Of a stretch of 49,076 nucleotides of DNA, positions 41,094-49,076 are shown one piece after another; the stretch's first letter is position 1; each line of letters opens with the position of its first letter. Position numbers and translations under genes: made by a program. Below the pieces are notes generated by a model. The model was not told where the DNA came from and made no database searches. It was given only the letters and a program-made list of their open reading frames with translations. The stretch covers positions 1-49,076 of the forward strand of contig NZ_JABXKQ010000052.1 in NCBI RefSeq assembly GCF_017114945.1. The letters are read 5' to 3'. This stretch comes from Nostoc sp. JL34 (GTDB taxonomy: Bacteria; Cyanobacteriota; Cyanobacteriia; Cyanobacteriales; Nostocaceae).

Positions 41094-44000
41094 ATGTCAT
41101 CGCCCCTTGAGCGCCCGCTAAAAATTGAAATCAGACTGCCATCCTCTCATCCTCAGTTATTAGAAGGATTAGAGATATGGTTGCGCTTAGGTTTGATATC
41201 CGATACCCAAGTCAGGCAGCTATGCCAAGAGTTTCTGGTGTGTACGGTGGTGTTGGAACCCCAGGCTGAAGCAAAAACAAAGGTAGTATTTGCAACTTTC
41301 GACCCCGTACAGCAGTTGTCCACAGCAGCTTTACAATCTAGTAGCCGTAGACAACCGCAACAAAAAGCAGCTAAACCCAACTTTGTTAGCACAATGTTGC
41401 AATCATTGGGGGCAGAACTGAGTGTCCGTTGGCTGCTTTTTCTAGGGGTATTTTTGGTAGTGGTATCCTCTGGGGTACTGGCTGCCAGTCAGTGGGAGAG
41501 GTTTCCCGCTTCTGGACAGTATGGAGTTTTATTTGCTTATACTTTGAGTTTTTGGGGGTTAAGCTTTTGGGCGACTAGGCAAAATAACCTCAGATTGACG
41601 GCTCAGACATTGCTGATTGTCACCCTTTTGTTAGTGCCAGTGAACTTTTGGGCAATGGATAGCTTTCTGTTGTGGCAAAATCCTGTGGATTTGATTGTAG
41701 TTGCGATCGCCTGGCCTACCCTCACTGCTATAACTGTTTTACTCTCCAAAAATCGGACTATTTTTGCCAATTTATATACTGGCAAATTACCTCTAGCAAA
41801 TATTCTGGGGCTGAGTTATCTGCATTGGGGTTGGCAATTCTCAAGATTTCCCTTGATTGCCGTTTATGTGGCAATGATCGGCACAACTATTATTACCGTT
41901 TATCACAATCTTTACCAACAGCCTCATATTGTCAGCAAGGAAGATGGAAGCGATGTCTACGACGGGCTACGCCTACGCCGCAGGCTAAGTATTAGTTTAC
42001 CTGCTGCCGTAATTATTTATGCTTTGATAGTGCTACTAGTGCGGGCAATTTTTGTTACTAGGGTAGATGTCACGCAGTTGGGGTTAGCTATTGGCATTTG
42101 CGGCTGGTTGGTGACTTGGTTAGCACAGCAGGGAGGGGAGAGGGCAGGGGGCAGGGGGCAGGGAGCAGGGGGCAGGGAGCAGGGGGCAGGGGAGGCAGGG
42201 GAGGCAGGGGAGGCAGGGGAGGCAGGGGAAGTAACATTAATATCTTCCTCATTTCTTTTACTCTGGGAAAGACTCGGTGGCATTTTACTATTGCTGGGTT
42301 GGCTGGTTTCAGTAGTTAATTATCCTTGGCAAGCGATCGCTGTGAGTGGTTTGGGTTTGTGGTTTGTGGGAAGTCGCTTGTGGCGGTACAGTTTCAAGGT
42401 AGACTTGGCAGCGATTTTTGTTGTTGGCTTACAGACGATTTGGCTCTTTTGGCGATTAGTACCTGATAACTTACAAAAATTAGCGATCGCAATAGGCACT
42501 CAACTTACCAATTCTCAAAATGAACCTTGGGCGTTGCTGAGTGTAGCTTTATTTCCCTACGTAATTTTGATGGTGGCACTTACAGATAGCCTCTATCGCC
42601 AGCAAAAGCGAGAATTGGCCAAATTTGGCGAACTCCTCACCCTCTTATTTGGAACTTTTTTAACAACGATCGCTTTAGTAAATCCCACATTGCGATCGCT
42701 AAATCTGCTATTTTCCACCACCACTCTCGCCATCGTCACCAAACGCCACTCCATTGATTCCTCCCTTTCTCTTCCCCTGGTATATCTAACTCACATCATG
42801 GGGGTGCTGACATTTTGCTCTACCATTAATTGGCTGTTAGCAAATCTGACTCAACAAGCCTGGGCAAGTATTTTATTAGCTCTGATGGTTGCAGAATGGG
42901 GATTTAGCCTAGAGGAAGGTTTATGGCGACGTAGTGCATGGGACATTGGTTTAGGACTAGCAGCCGCTAGTTTTTTCCTATTGTGGATGAATGCAGAATC
43001 ATCTTGGTATGGCATCGCTGATAGCCAAGCTCATTGGGGAGCCATTTGGCTAGTTACGCCTTTAGCTCTCACAGGTGTTGCCAATTGCACAATTATAGAA
43101 CGTCAGATTCCTAGCCGTTACTTGAGTGTCTTGGCTGTGGGAGTTGCCCAGCTACTTACTTTACAGCTACCAGGAACCAGATTAATTGGTTTGGCTGTGG
43201 GTGCAGGATTGATGTTTGCAAATACGCGCTATTTGCGAAACCGAACATCAGCGCTAATTACAGAAGGATTTGCTCTGAGTTTCATTGGGGCGCTGCTATG
43301 GACAGGTGTGCCTGGTTTCCCTCGCCTCACGCTAGCAGGTTGGTTTGTTGTCGGAGCGATCGCAACCCTCAGTCTATGGTTAGCACGGACTGTTTTGAGC
43401 CGACGGGGTAACGAATTAGGGGTTATATATGCAGCCGCCAGCGATCGATGGGCGATCGCCTTATGTGGTTTTGAGTTGTTGGGTTTGACACTGCACTCAG
43501 TGCTGATTTATCGAGGGTTTACGACTTCGGGATTTTTGTACTTAATTGCCACTGCGATCGCTTTGGCAGCCATTGTTTATCGCAGTTGGCGCGAACCGAC
43601 AAATTGGGCATTTTATGGCATTGGTTGGTGTTTGGAATTATTGATTGCCCAGGTGCTAGGGTTGGGCAATAGCTCAATTATTAAAATAGCGATCGCAAAT
43701 ATCGCCTTGGGTTTAATTGCTCAACTTGTCGGAGAATGGTGGCGGCGAAGACATCAATTAGAAAGGCTTCCTAGCAGCCTTCATATTCTGCCATTAATTT
43801 ATGGTGCATTCAGTGTATTACTGCGTTTGGACACCTTTACCGAGTGGACAGGTTTGTGTTCCTTGGGTGTAGCTTTAATTATCATTGGCGTGGGGCGACG
43901 GCGCGAAAACTTTAAACCCCTGCTGTACTTAGGAATCATTGGCGGATCAATTTCTGCTTATGAACTTTTGTTCTATCAAATGTTACAAACTTCAGGAGGA

Positions 44001-45110
44001 GCATTAGGTGATGGATTGATTGCCATGTCTGCCCTTGGTGCCAGTATCATGTATGCTTACCGCATTTTGTCGCCAAGGCTAGTCAGCTACTTACGCTTAA
44101 CGCCTCAAGAATTGAAAGGAATTGCCCATATTCATTGGGTTTGGAGTAGCTGCTTATTAATGGCTGCTATTCCTCTTCCCATTGCAGTGAACCGTTTAGT
44201 GGGATTGGCAACTGGGGTATTTTTGATTCGTTATGCCATCTTTCAGGGACGAAATTCGCCCACTTCCCCCCGCATCTTCAAAGGAATCACAATAGCCGAG
44301 ATGTGGGTTTACCTTGGCTTATTAGAGGTAGCCGGGATGAGGGTTTATTGGCGGGAGACAGCAGTAGGAAAATTTTGGGCTGGGCCATTAATTCCTTGGA
44401 ATGGTGCGATCGCTTGTGTGGTAGCCTATTTTCTCTACATTCTGCCTTGGGAAAGTTGGGGTTGGTCAAAAAGACCTTGGCAACAAGCCGCTTACATCAT
44501 ACCACTGATAATTTTATGGGAAACCAGACTGCAAACTTACCCCATTACCTTGCTACTCGCAGCTGGATTCTACATCTTCCTAGCAAAAGTGGGTGAAAAC
44601 ATCCGTTTTACCTATGTCAGTGTAGCATTGATTGATTGGGCACTTTACCGTTGGTTTTATGACTTACGCCTAACTGATGCTTTGTGGTATATAACACCAA
44701 TTGGGTTATCACTACTTTATGTTGCTCAAGTAGATAGCCAACTGAGGCTACCAGAGTACAAAGTAGCACGCCATATTCTGAGAGTGCTAGGTAGTGGTTT
44801 AATTTGTGGGTGGGCAATTTTATTTGAGCAAGATACAGCCTGGATACCTGGAATTTTCAGCCTCATCGCCATTTTTGCCGGATTAGCTTTGCGAGTGCGA
44901 GCTTTTCTTTACATTGGTACAGGTACTTTTTTAATTACTACTATCTATCAATCGGTAATTTTCAGTTTGCAGTACTCTTTTTTAAAATGGATTGTTGGCT
45001 TGCTAGTTGGCATCCTACTAATTTATATCGCCGCCAACTTTGAAACCCGTCGCGCTCAAATAACTTCCTTAATTCGTAACGCTATTGATGAATTTCAATC
45101 ATGGGAATAG
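41094..45110 (+). CDS. very large multipass membrane protein (DUF2157-like N-terminus)
   Basis: 1338 residues from ATG 41094; a GTG start 24 codons upstream is possible but less natural. After a soluble N-terminus (EIWLRLGLISDTQVRQLCQE, resembling DUF2157) come 30 or more hydrophobic segments to the end. Two interruptions look inserted in frame. VYDGLRLRRRLS (41.95-41.99 kb) is encoded by a ctacgacgggctacgcctacg-type dispersed repeat. A Gly/Glu/Ala-rich loop (42.13-42.23 kb) is encoded by G-rich tandem repeats. Both fall in loops between helices. The family is widespread in cyanobacteria as unnamed integral membrane proteins; the function is unknown. It lies 188 bp downstream of the glycosyltransferase gene. 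Confidence 0.82.
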   Translation: MSSPLERPLKIEIRLPSSHPQLLEGLEIWLRLGLISDTQVRQLCQEFLVCTVVLEPQAEAKTKVVFATFDPVQQLSTAALQSSSRRQPQQKAAKPNFVSTMLQSLGAELSVRWLLFLGVFLVVVSSGVLAASQWERFPASGQYGVLFAYTLSFWGLSFWATRQNNLRLTAQTLLIVTLLLVPVNFWAMDSFLLWQNPVDLIVVAIAWPTLTAITVLLSKNRTIFANLYTGKLPLANILGLSYLHWGWQFSRFPLIAVYVAMIGTTIITVYHNLYQQPHIVSKEDGSDVYDGLRLRRRLSISLPAAVIIYALIVLLVRAIFVTRVDVTQLGLAIGICGWLVTWLAQQGGERAGGRGQGAGGREQGAGEAGEAGEAGEAGEVTLISSSFLLLWERLGGILLLLGWLVSVVNYPWQAIAVSGLGLWFVGSRLWRYSFKVDLAAIFVVGLQTIWLFWRLVPDNLQKLAIAIGTQLTNSQNEPWALLSVALFPYVILMVALTDSLYRQQKRELAKFGELLTLLFGTFLTTIALVNPTLRSLNLLFSTTTLAIVTKRHSIDSSLSLPLVYLTHIMGVLTFCSTINWLLANLTQQAWASILLALMVAEWGFSLEEGLWRRSAWDIGLGLAAASFFLLWMNAESSWYGIADSQAHWGAIWLVTPLALTGVANCTIIERQIPSRYLSVLAVGVAQLLTLQLPGTRLIGLAVGAGLMFANTRYLRNRTSALITEGFALSFIGALLWTGVPGFPRLTLAGWFVVGAIATLSLWLARTVLSRRGNELGVIYAAASDRWAIALCGFELLGLTLHSVLIYRGFTTSGFLYLIATAIALAAIVYRSWREPTNWAFYGIGWCLELLIAQVLGLGNSSIIKIAIANIALGLIAQLVGEWWRRRHQLERLPSSLHILPLIYGAFSVLLRLDTFTEWTGLCSLGVALIIIGVGRRRENFKPLLYLGIIGGSISAYELLFYQMLQTSGGALGDGLIAMSALGASIMYAYRILSPRLVSYLRLTPQELKGIAHIHWVWSSCLLMAAIPLPIAVNRLVGLATGVFLIRYAIFQGRNSPTSPRIFKGITIAEMWVYLGLLEVAGMRVYWRETAVGKFWAGPLIPWNGAIACVVAYFLYILPWESWGWSKRPWQQAAYIIPLIILWETRLQTYPITLLLAAGFYIFLAKVGENIRFTYVSVALIDWALYRWFYDLRLTDALWYITPIGLSLLYVAQVDSQLRLPEYKVARHILRVLGSGLICGWAILFEQDTAWIPGIFSLIAIFAGLALRVRAFLYIGTGTFLITTIYQSVIFSLQYSFLKWIVGLLVGILLIYIAANFETRRAQITSLIRNAIDEFQSWE
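42129..42230 (+). repeat. G-rich tandem repeats inserted in-frame in a coding region
   Basis: The left part is about seven heptamers of the form gcagggg/gcaggga (about 42144-42190). The right part is about five nine-base units ggcagggga (about 42186-42229) that encode (Gly-Glu-Ala)n. The nonamer is the same as in the intergenic repeat at about 12.05 kb. Nine bases is three codons, so copy-number changes in that part keep the frame. Confidence 0.75.
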
Positions 45111-45215
45111 GGGTAGTTTAGGAGGCTGTAGCTAGACTTGAATTTTTAGCTGGGTTGGCGTACCCGCCTCAATATAAGTGATCGCACTTACTACTGTGTC
45201 AAGCTAGTTTTGAGG

Positions 45216-45272
45216 GTTTGTAGTCAGCACTTTAGTCTTTAGAACATAAGCACTTTAGTGCTGACTACGAAC
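45216..45272. repeat. dispersed inverted repeat (gtagtcagcac family)
   Basis: gtttgtagtcagcactttagt (from 45216) faces cactttagtgctgactacgaac (45251-45272). The arms pair over about 17 bases with few mismatches around a 15-base loop. It lies in the 208-bp space between the giant membrane protein gene and the pseudouridine synthase gene and could also terminate the former. Confidence 0.6.
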
Positions 45273-45318
45273 TTGCTAGTATGGGCTAGAATCAGCTAGA
45301 TTTGCAATCATACTCTGT

Positions 45319-47064
45319 ATGGTAGTTCTGCACCCACTTTCAGATTTCATCGACTGCGATTTTCCGATCAGCGACTCATCTTGTAGTTATTGGTACGAAG
45401 GGCGTTGTCTCCAAAATGGAAATCGCCTGAAATTACCCCGTACTTCAATGTCCGAAGCGATCGCCAACGGACTAATGCAACAATTTGCTAACAATGACTG
45501 TTATTCTCGTGAAGGCAAGATGTATGGAATACTATTAGTTGAACTGCCTAATGGCGAACAACGAGTACTCAAAGCCTTTTCTGGTCTTTTGAATGGTTGC
45601 AGTGTCGTTGAGGGCTGGGTACCACCAATTCCCGGAAGAGACGAAGTTGCTTTCGAGGAAGCCCGCACTTTAGCTGAGTTGGAGGCGATTAAGCAGGAAA
45701 TTATTACCTTGAAGCAACTAACCGAACGCCAGCAGTACCAAACCCTGTTTGAGCAGTTTGAGCAACAGTTGCAAGCAATGAGCAATCGCCATCGCCATTG
45801 CAAACATCAACGACAGGAAAAACGTCAGCAAATCTGTAATACACTGACTCCAGAAGCACTGAGTATTGCCCTTGAACAACTCGACGAAGAGAGTCGTCAA
45901 CAGGGAATTGAGCGGCGACAACTTAAACGCCAGCAAAATGAGGTATTACAGCCCCTCCAACAGTTAATTGCAGCCACGGATGCGCGAATTAGCGAACTGA
46001 AACAACAGCGTAAAGCACTGTCTTGTCAATTACAAGCTCAGATGCACGCTAGCTACAGCCTGACCAATTTCTCCGGGCGATCGCAATCGTTACAGGAATT
46101 GATGCCAGGAGGTTTGCCCACTGGTACAGGAGATTGTTGTGCCCCCAAGCTGCTTCATTATGCGGCAACACATAATCTCAAACCACTGGCAATGGCAGAA
46201 TTTTGGTGGGGTGCGTCTTCCGTAAATCAAGACAAAATCCAGGGAGAATTTTATGGCGCATGTGCGGAGCGATGTCAGCCATTGATGGGGTTTTTGCTCT
46301 CAGGGTTAAGACCTATTTCGATCTCTAATAGGGATTTTCACACAACGACCCCACTCTTGCTAAGTACATTAGCACATTTGCGTAGTTCCAATGAAAAATG
46401 TTGTAATTTCCCAGCCTTCTCCCCTATCAAGGAAGAGATCCCCATTCTTTATGAAGATGAATGGCTGATTGCTGTAAACAAACCAGCTGGATTACTTTCG
46501 GTACCTGGTCGTTATCGCGATCGCCAAGATAGTGTTTTGAGTCGCTTCCGTCATCTGTTACCGGATGGCATGACGCTTATATCTGTGCATCGCCTAGATC
46601 AGGAAACTTCTGGGATTTTGTTGTTGGCACGCGATCGCCAAACCCATCGGCAACTCAGCCAGCAGTTTCAGCAACGCCAGGTTCACAAAGTTTACGAAGC
46701 CATACTTTCGGGTGCTGTGACAGTTGAGCAAGGTAAAATTGACTTGCCACTGTGGGGAGATCCGGAAAATCGCCCTGAGCAAAAAGTTGATTGGCTGCAC
46801 GGCAAACCCAGCTTGACACACTTCCAGGTAATGGCGAGAGCAGGAGACTACACCCGCGTAGAGTTTACACCACTAACAGGACGCACTCATCAGTTGAGAG
46901 TTCATGCAGCTGATGCGCGAGGACTTGGGGTAACTATTTTAGGCGATCGCCTTTATGGATGCCGTGCAGTTACCAGTCGGTTACATCTGCACGCCAGAGA
47001 ACTTCGCTTCGAGCATCCGCAGTTAAATGAAACTGTTCATCTACATGTAAAGACACCGTTTTGA
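45319..47064 (+). CDS. RluA-type pseudouridine synthase with long N-terminal extension
   Basis: 581 residues, against about 220-330 for typical RluA-type enzymes. The catalytic domain is the C-terminal 210 residues. It contains AVNKPAGLLSVPGR, the catalytic Asp D427 in HRLDQETSGILLL, YEAILSG and LTGRTHQLRVHAA. Residues 105-245 are a long charged coiled coil (LEAIKQEIITLKQLTERQQY onward). Residues 255-345 contain PTGTGDCCAPKLLHYAA and GEFYGACAERCQP, two Cys pairs that could bind metal. This long form is known in several bacteria. It isomerises uridines in rRNA or tRNA; the target site is not readable. Confidence 0.9.
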   Translation: MVVLHPLSDFIDCDFPISDSSCSYWYEGRCLQNGNRLKLPRTSMSEAIANGLMQQFANNDCYSREGKMYGILLVELPNGEQRVLKAFSGLLNGCSVVEGWVPPIPGRDEVAFEEARTLAELEAIKQEIITLKQLTERQQYQTLFEQFEQQLQAMSNRHRHCKHQRQEKRQQICNTLTPEALSIALEQLDEESRQQGIERRQLKRQQNEVLQPLQQLIAATDARISELKQQRKALSCQLQAQMHASYSLTNFSGRSQSLQELMPGGLPTGTGDCCAPKLLHYAATHNLKPLAMAEFWWGASSVNQDKIQGEFYGACAERCQPLMGFLLSGLRPISISNRDFHTTTPLLLSTLAHLRSSNEKCCNFPAFSPIKEEIPILYEDEWLIAVNKPAGLLSVPGRYRDRQDSVLSRFRHLLPDGMTLISVHRLDQETSGILLLARDRQTHRQLSQQFQQRQVHKVYEAILSGAVTVEQGKIDLPLWGDPENRPEQKVDWLHGKPSLTHFQVMARAGDYTRVEFTPLTGRTHQLRVHAADARGLGVTILGDRLYGCRAVTSRLHLHARELRFEHPQLNETVHLHVKTPF

Positions 47065-47252
47065 GAATCTTACACAAACAGTATGATCACTTTATTAATT
47101 CGGATTATGCAAGTGCTTTATCAGGTTTTCTTTAATCAAAATTTATACTTTTAATAGTGTAATTACCAATTATTTATAATTTTATAGTATCTTACCTTAC
47201 TTTATCAAGTATTATATAAGCTAAGTAAATAGGTAAAAACTTACCACATAAG

Positions 47253-47462
47253 ATGCAAGATTCCATGCTGTCAGCAGCCCTCATACTAATAATCTTGGGA
47301 CTATTTGGTGCATTGATACAAGTTAACCTTGAATTGACTCCACTTAAACAGCGTCTACGTAAGTATGACACACTAACTTCTAAGGAGGAGTTTGAACAAC
47401 AGTTAGATTCAAATATTCATTTAAAACGAAATGAGCTTGCTGATCTTGAAAGGCAACAGTAA
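47253..47462 (+). pseudogene. N-terminal piece of a DUF4041/T5orf172 gene, cut by TAA
   Basis: 69 codons: one membrane helix (AALILIILGLFGALIQV, about 7-24) then a charged coiled-coil start (LKQRLRKYDTLTSKEEFEQQ). It stops at TAA 47460-47462 after RQQ. The next frame at 47508 is in the same phase, and the codons between read LLNTQIKSLEHKSRK without another stop. A single change CAA to TAA explains the break. The upstream 187 bp are AT-rich and empty. The membrane helix plus coiled coil is the usual start of this family. Confidence 0.65.
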
Positions 47463-47507
47463 TTATTAAATACTCAAATTAAAAGCCTTGAGCATAAATC
47501 GAGAAAA

Positions 47508-48623
47508 GTGGATGCAAAACTTTATCTTCAATCCCAAGATGCCTACGAGCCACAATACGATTTTATAACTTCTGAAGACTACGTGATTCAATTGAAAAAT
47601 ATCAAATCACAACAAGAAGAAATGCGAAAAAAGAAACGAGCATTTATTTGCAATAAAGAAGTAACCATAGATGGTAATAAAAAAGAAGGTGAAAAAATGA
47701 TGAAAGACCTTCTTAAGCTGATAGGTATAGCCTTTGAAACTCAGTGTGATTATGCAATTAGAGATGTCAAATATAGTAATATAGATAATTTAAAAAGGAA
47801 AATAAACGGTACTTTTGAAAATATCAATATTTTATCAACAAAAACAGGTTGTAATATTTCATCTGCATATCTTGATTTGAAGTTAAAAGAATTAGACCTT
47901 AAATATGAGCTAGAACAGAAAAAGCAGGAAGAAAGAGATCAAATACAAGAACTTCAAAAGCAAAATCAAGAACGTAAAAAGATTGAGAAAGCAAGACAGA
48001 TAGCTGAGGAAGCAGAAGAAAGAGAAAAAATTCATCAAAATGAGCTTGAAATATTGCAAAAGCAAAGAGAAAAAATAGAACAGTATGAAGGTGAGCAGCG
48101 AAGACAATTGGAATTTAAAATTAATAATTTAGAACAACAACTTACTAAAGATAAAAGTGATAAAGAGAAAGCTTATGCTGAATCAACAAGACTGAAACAA
48201 GGAGTTGTTTATATAATTTCAAACATAGGATCTTTGGGAACAGATATTTACAGGATATGTATGACTAAAAGTGGTGAACCAGAAAGATATATAAATAATA
48301 TGAATCCTGCAACACTATTTAAATTTGATATTCATTTCAAAATACTGTCGGAAGATGCCTTAGATACATTAGAAAGATTACATCGGCGTTTTTCTGCTAA
48401 AAGAGTAAATATCGTTAATAAAAATAAAGAGTTCTTCAAAGTTTCAATAGATGAGATTGAGGAAGCAGTACAAGAAATTAGAAAAAACACAGGGATTTTG
48501 ACTATTCTTGAATATGAACCAACCCCTCAAGCAGATGAGTATCATCAAACTCTATTTGCACGTAAAAAATCTCAAAATTTAACCTCCACGGATACTAACT
48601 TAGAGGAAGATAGAATAGCATAA
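47508..48623 (+). CDS. DUF4041 and T5orf172 (GIY-YIG-like) domain protein, downstream piece
   Basis: 371 residues from GTG 47508. Residues about 12-125 match DUF4041 (EPQYDFITSEDYVIQLKNIK, KEVTIDGNKKEGEKMMKDLL). A long Glu/Lys/Gln coiled coil fills 125-228. The end (232-330) is a T5orf172/Mug113 GIY-YIG-like domain: GVVYIISNIGSLGTDIYRIC, then DTLERLHRRF and EFFKVSIDEIEEA. The usual K-I-G-M-T is R-I-C-M-T here, so the nuclease core may be altered. Family members occur in phages and accessory islands. It may be translated only by re-initiation after the upstream TAA. The region is AT-rich and free of HIP1, suggesting foreign origin. Confidence 0.72.
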   Translation: MDAKLYLQSQDAYEPQYDFITSEDYVIQLKNIKSQQEEMRKKKRAFICNKEVTIDGNKKEGEKMMKDLLKLIGIAFETQCDYAIRDVKYSNIDNLKRKINGTFENINILSTKTGCNISSAYLDLKLKELDLKYELEQKKQEERDQIQELQKQNQERKKIEKARQIAEEAEEREKIHQNELEILQKQREKIEQYEGEQRRQLEFKINNLEQQLTKDKSDKEKAYAESTRLKQGVVYIISNIGSLGTDIYRICMTKSGEPERYINNMNPATLFKFDIHFKILSEDALDTLERLHRRFSAKRVNIVNKNKEFFKVSIDEIEEAVQEIRKNTGILTILEYEPTPQADEYHQTLFARKKSQNLTSTDTNLEEDRIA

Positions 48624-48663
48624 ATAACACAATAAAAAGTCCATATTTATACGTGAAACAAAG

Positions 48664-49029
48664 CTAAAGGGAGCAAACAATTCTAAAACCAACATGGTTG
48701 GACATCTCACTAGCAATTTTTTGTAAGCGGGAACTTGATCGGCAAAGGTACGGGTCGTTGCGCCATGATCCACCACGCATTACATGAATTTTATTATCAC
48801 TACTGTCTCGCCAACTATCTCCATTATTCGGTGCATTATTATAATTTTTATGCCAATGGTCTAAACACCACTCCCAAACATTACCATGCATATCAAATAG
48901 TCCAAAAAAATTAGCAATCTGCAAACTACCCACAGGAATAGTTATTTCACGATAAATTCCTTTTCTTTCTGACCCATAAGAGTAACCACCATCATAATTA
49001 GCTAAATCAGAAGTAATAGTTGGGAGCAT
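48664..49029 (-). pseudogene. 5'-truncated formylglycine-generating-enzyme-family (FGE-sulfatase) gene
   Basis: 121 codons covering only the C-terminal half of the fold: ITSDLANYDGGY, FGLFDMHGNVWEWCLDHWHK, VMRGGSWRNDPYLCRSSSR, ending HVGFRIVCSL. These are the classic C-terminal signatures of the FGE/sulfatase-modifying-factor family. The N-terminal half, including the preceding FGxxI-type segment, is missing. Upstream in frame is unrelated sequence with TAG at 49054-49056. The family includes target proteins of diversity-generating retroelements, which vary in exactly this C-terminal part; no reverse transcriptase is seen here. It is probably a gene relic, unless an assembly break is involved. 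Confidence 0.7.
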
Positions 49030-49076
49030 GTCAACTTTGTTAGAACAAAAGAACTAAACAGGCTCTAAAGCTGAAC

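Noticed and set aside
42129..42230. CRISPR-like tandem array
   Set aside because: Units of 7 and 9 bases with no spacers; a simple tandem repeat, not CRISPR.
42017..42283. 88-codon minus-strand frame rich in PASPASP and PPAP
   Set aside because: It is the reverse-strand reading of the G-rich tandem repeats inside the membrane protein gene.

Overview
The window looks like chromosomal DNA from a filamentous, probably Nostocales-type, cyanobacterium. Three things point there. The palindrome GCGATCGC (HIP1) recurs throughout. Cyanobacterial families such as SipA and a glycine-rich RRM protein are present. The intergenic spaces hold palindromic and short tandem repeats of the kind common in Nostoc/Anabaena relatives. 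I see no tRNA, rRNA or CRISPR array.

Layout. At 0-2.4 kb a partial gene is followed by minus-strand genes for a secreted PrxQ-like peroxiredoxin, SipA, a Coq4-like protein and a Spy/CpxP-like periplasmic protein. At 2.8-4.7 kb a NarL-type histidine kinase and response regulator overlap by one base. At 4.8-9 kb lie a nucleoside deaminase, a voltage-gated K+ channel with a C-terminal zinc ribbon, S-formylglutathione hydrolase, an SDR and an unknown gene. At 9-12 kb an RRM protein gene (rbp) is followed on the same strand by a previously open rpsU (bS21) copy that now has a nonsense codon; a MITE-like element lies between them. Threonine ammonia-lyase follows. At 12-13.4 kb a zinc-ribbon protein pairs with a duplicated-domain protein. 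At 14-18.2 kb a branched-chain/neutral amino acid ABC transporter operon (binding protein, two permeases, one ATPase) runs on the minus strand.

The most unusual region is 19.97-27.26 kb. A P-loop ATPase gene is followed by two tandem paralogues of about 990 residues. Each paralogue joins an N-terminal STAND/AAA-like NTPase, TPR repeats, one transmembrane helix and a periplasmic amino-acid-binding (Peripla_BP) domain. Only the middle gene keeps the P-loop lysine; the first has Arg and the third Ile. I infer a transmembrane ligand-sensing NTPase system built partly on pseudo-NTPases.

From 27.7 to 47 kb the genes are a WD40 protein, a small membrane protein, an NAD(P)-binding protein, a Rieske oxygenase, YjbQ, an aminotransferase, a small double-glycine-leader peptide, ModA divergent from a ribbon-helix-helix/Mop fusion (candidate molybdate regulator), a GC-rich TauD-like dioxygenase, a methyltransferase, a GT-C glycosyltransferase, a very large multipass membrane protein carrying in-frame repeat insertions, and an RluA-type pseudouridine synthase with a long N-terminal extension. 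The last 2 kb is AT-rich, lacks HIP1 and holds decayed accessory genes: a DUF4041/T5orf172 gene split by an in-frame TAA and a 5'-truncated formylglycine-generating-enzyme-like fragment.
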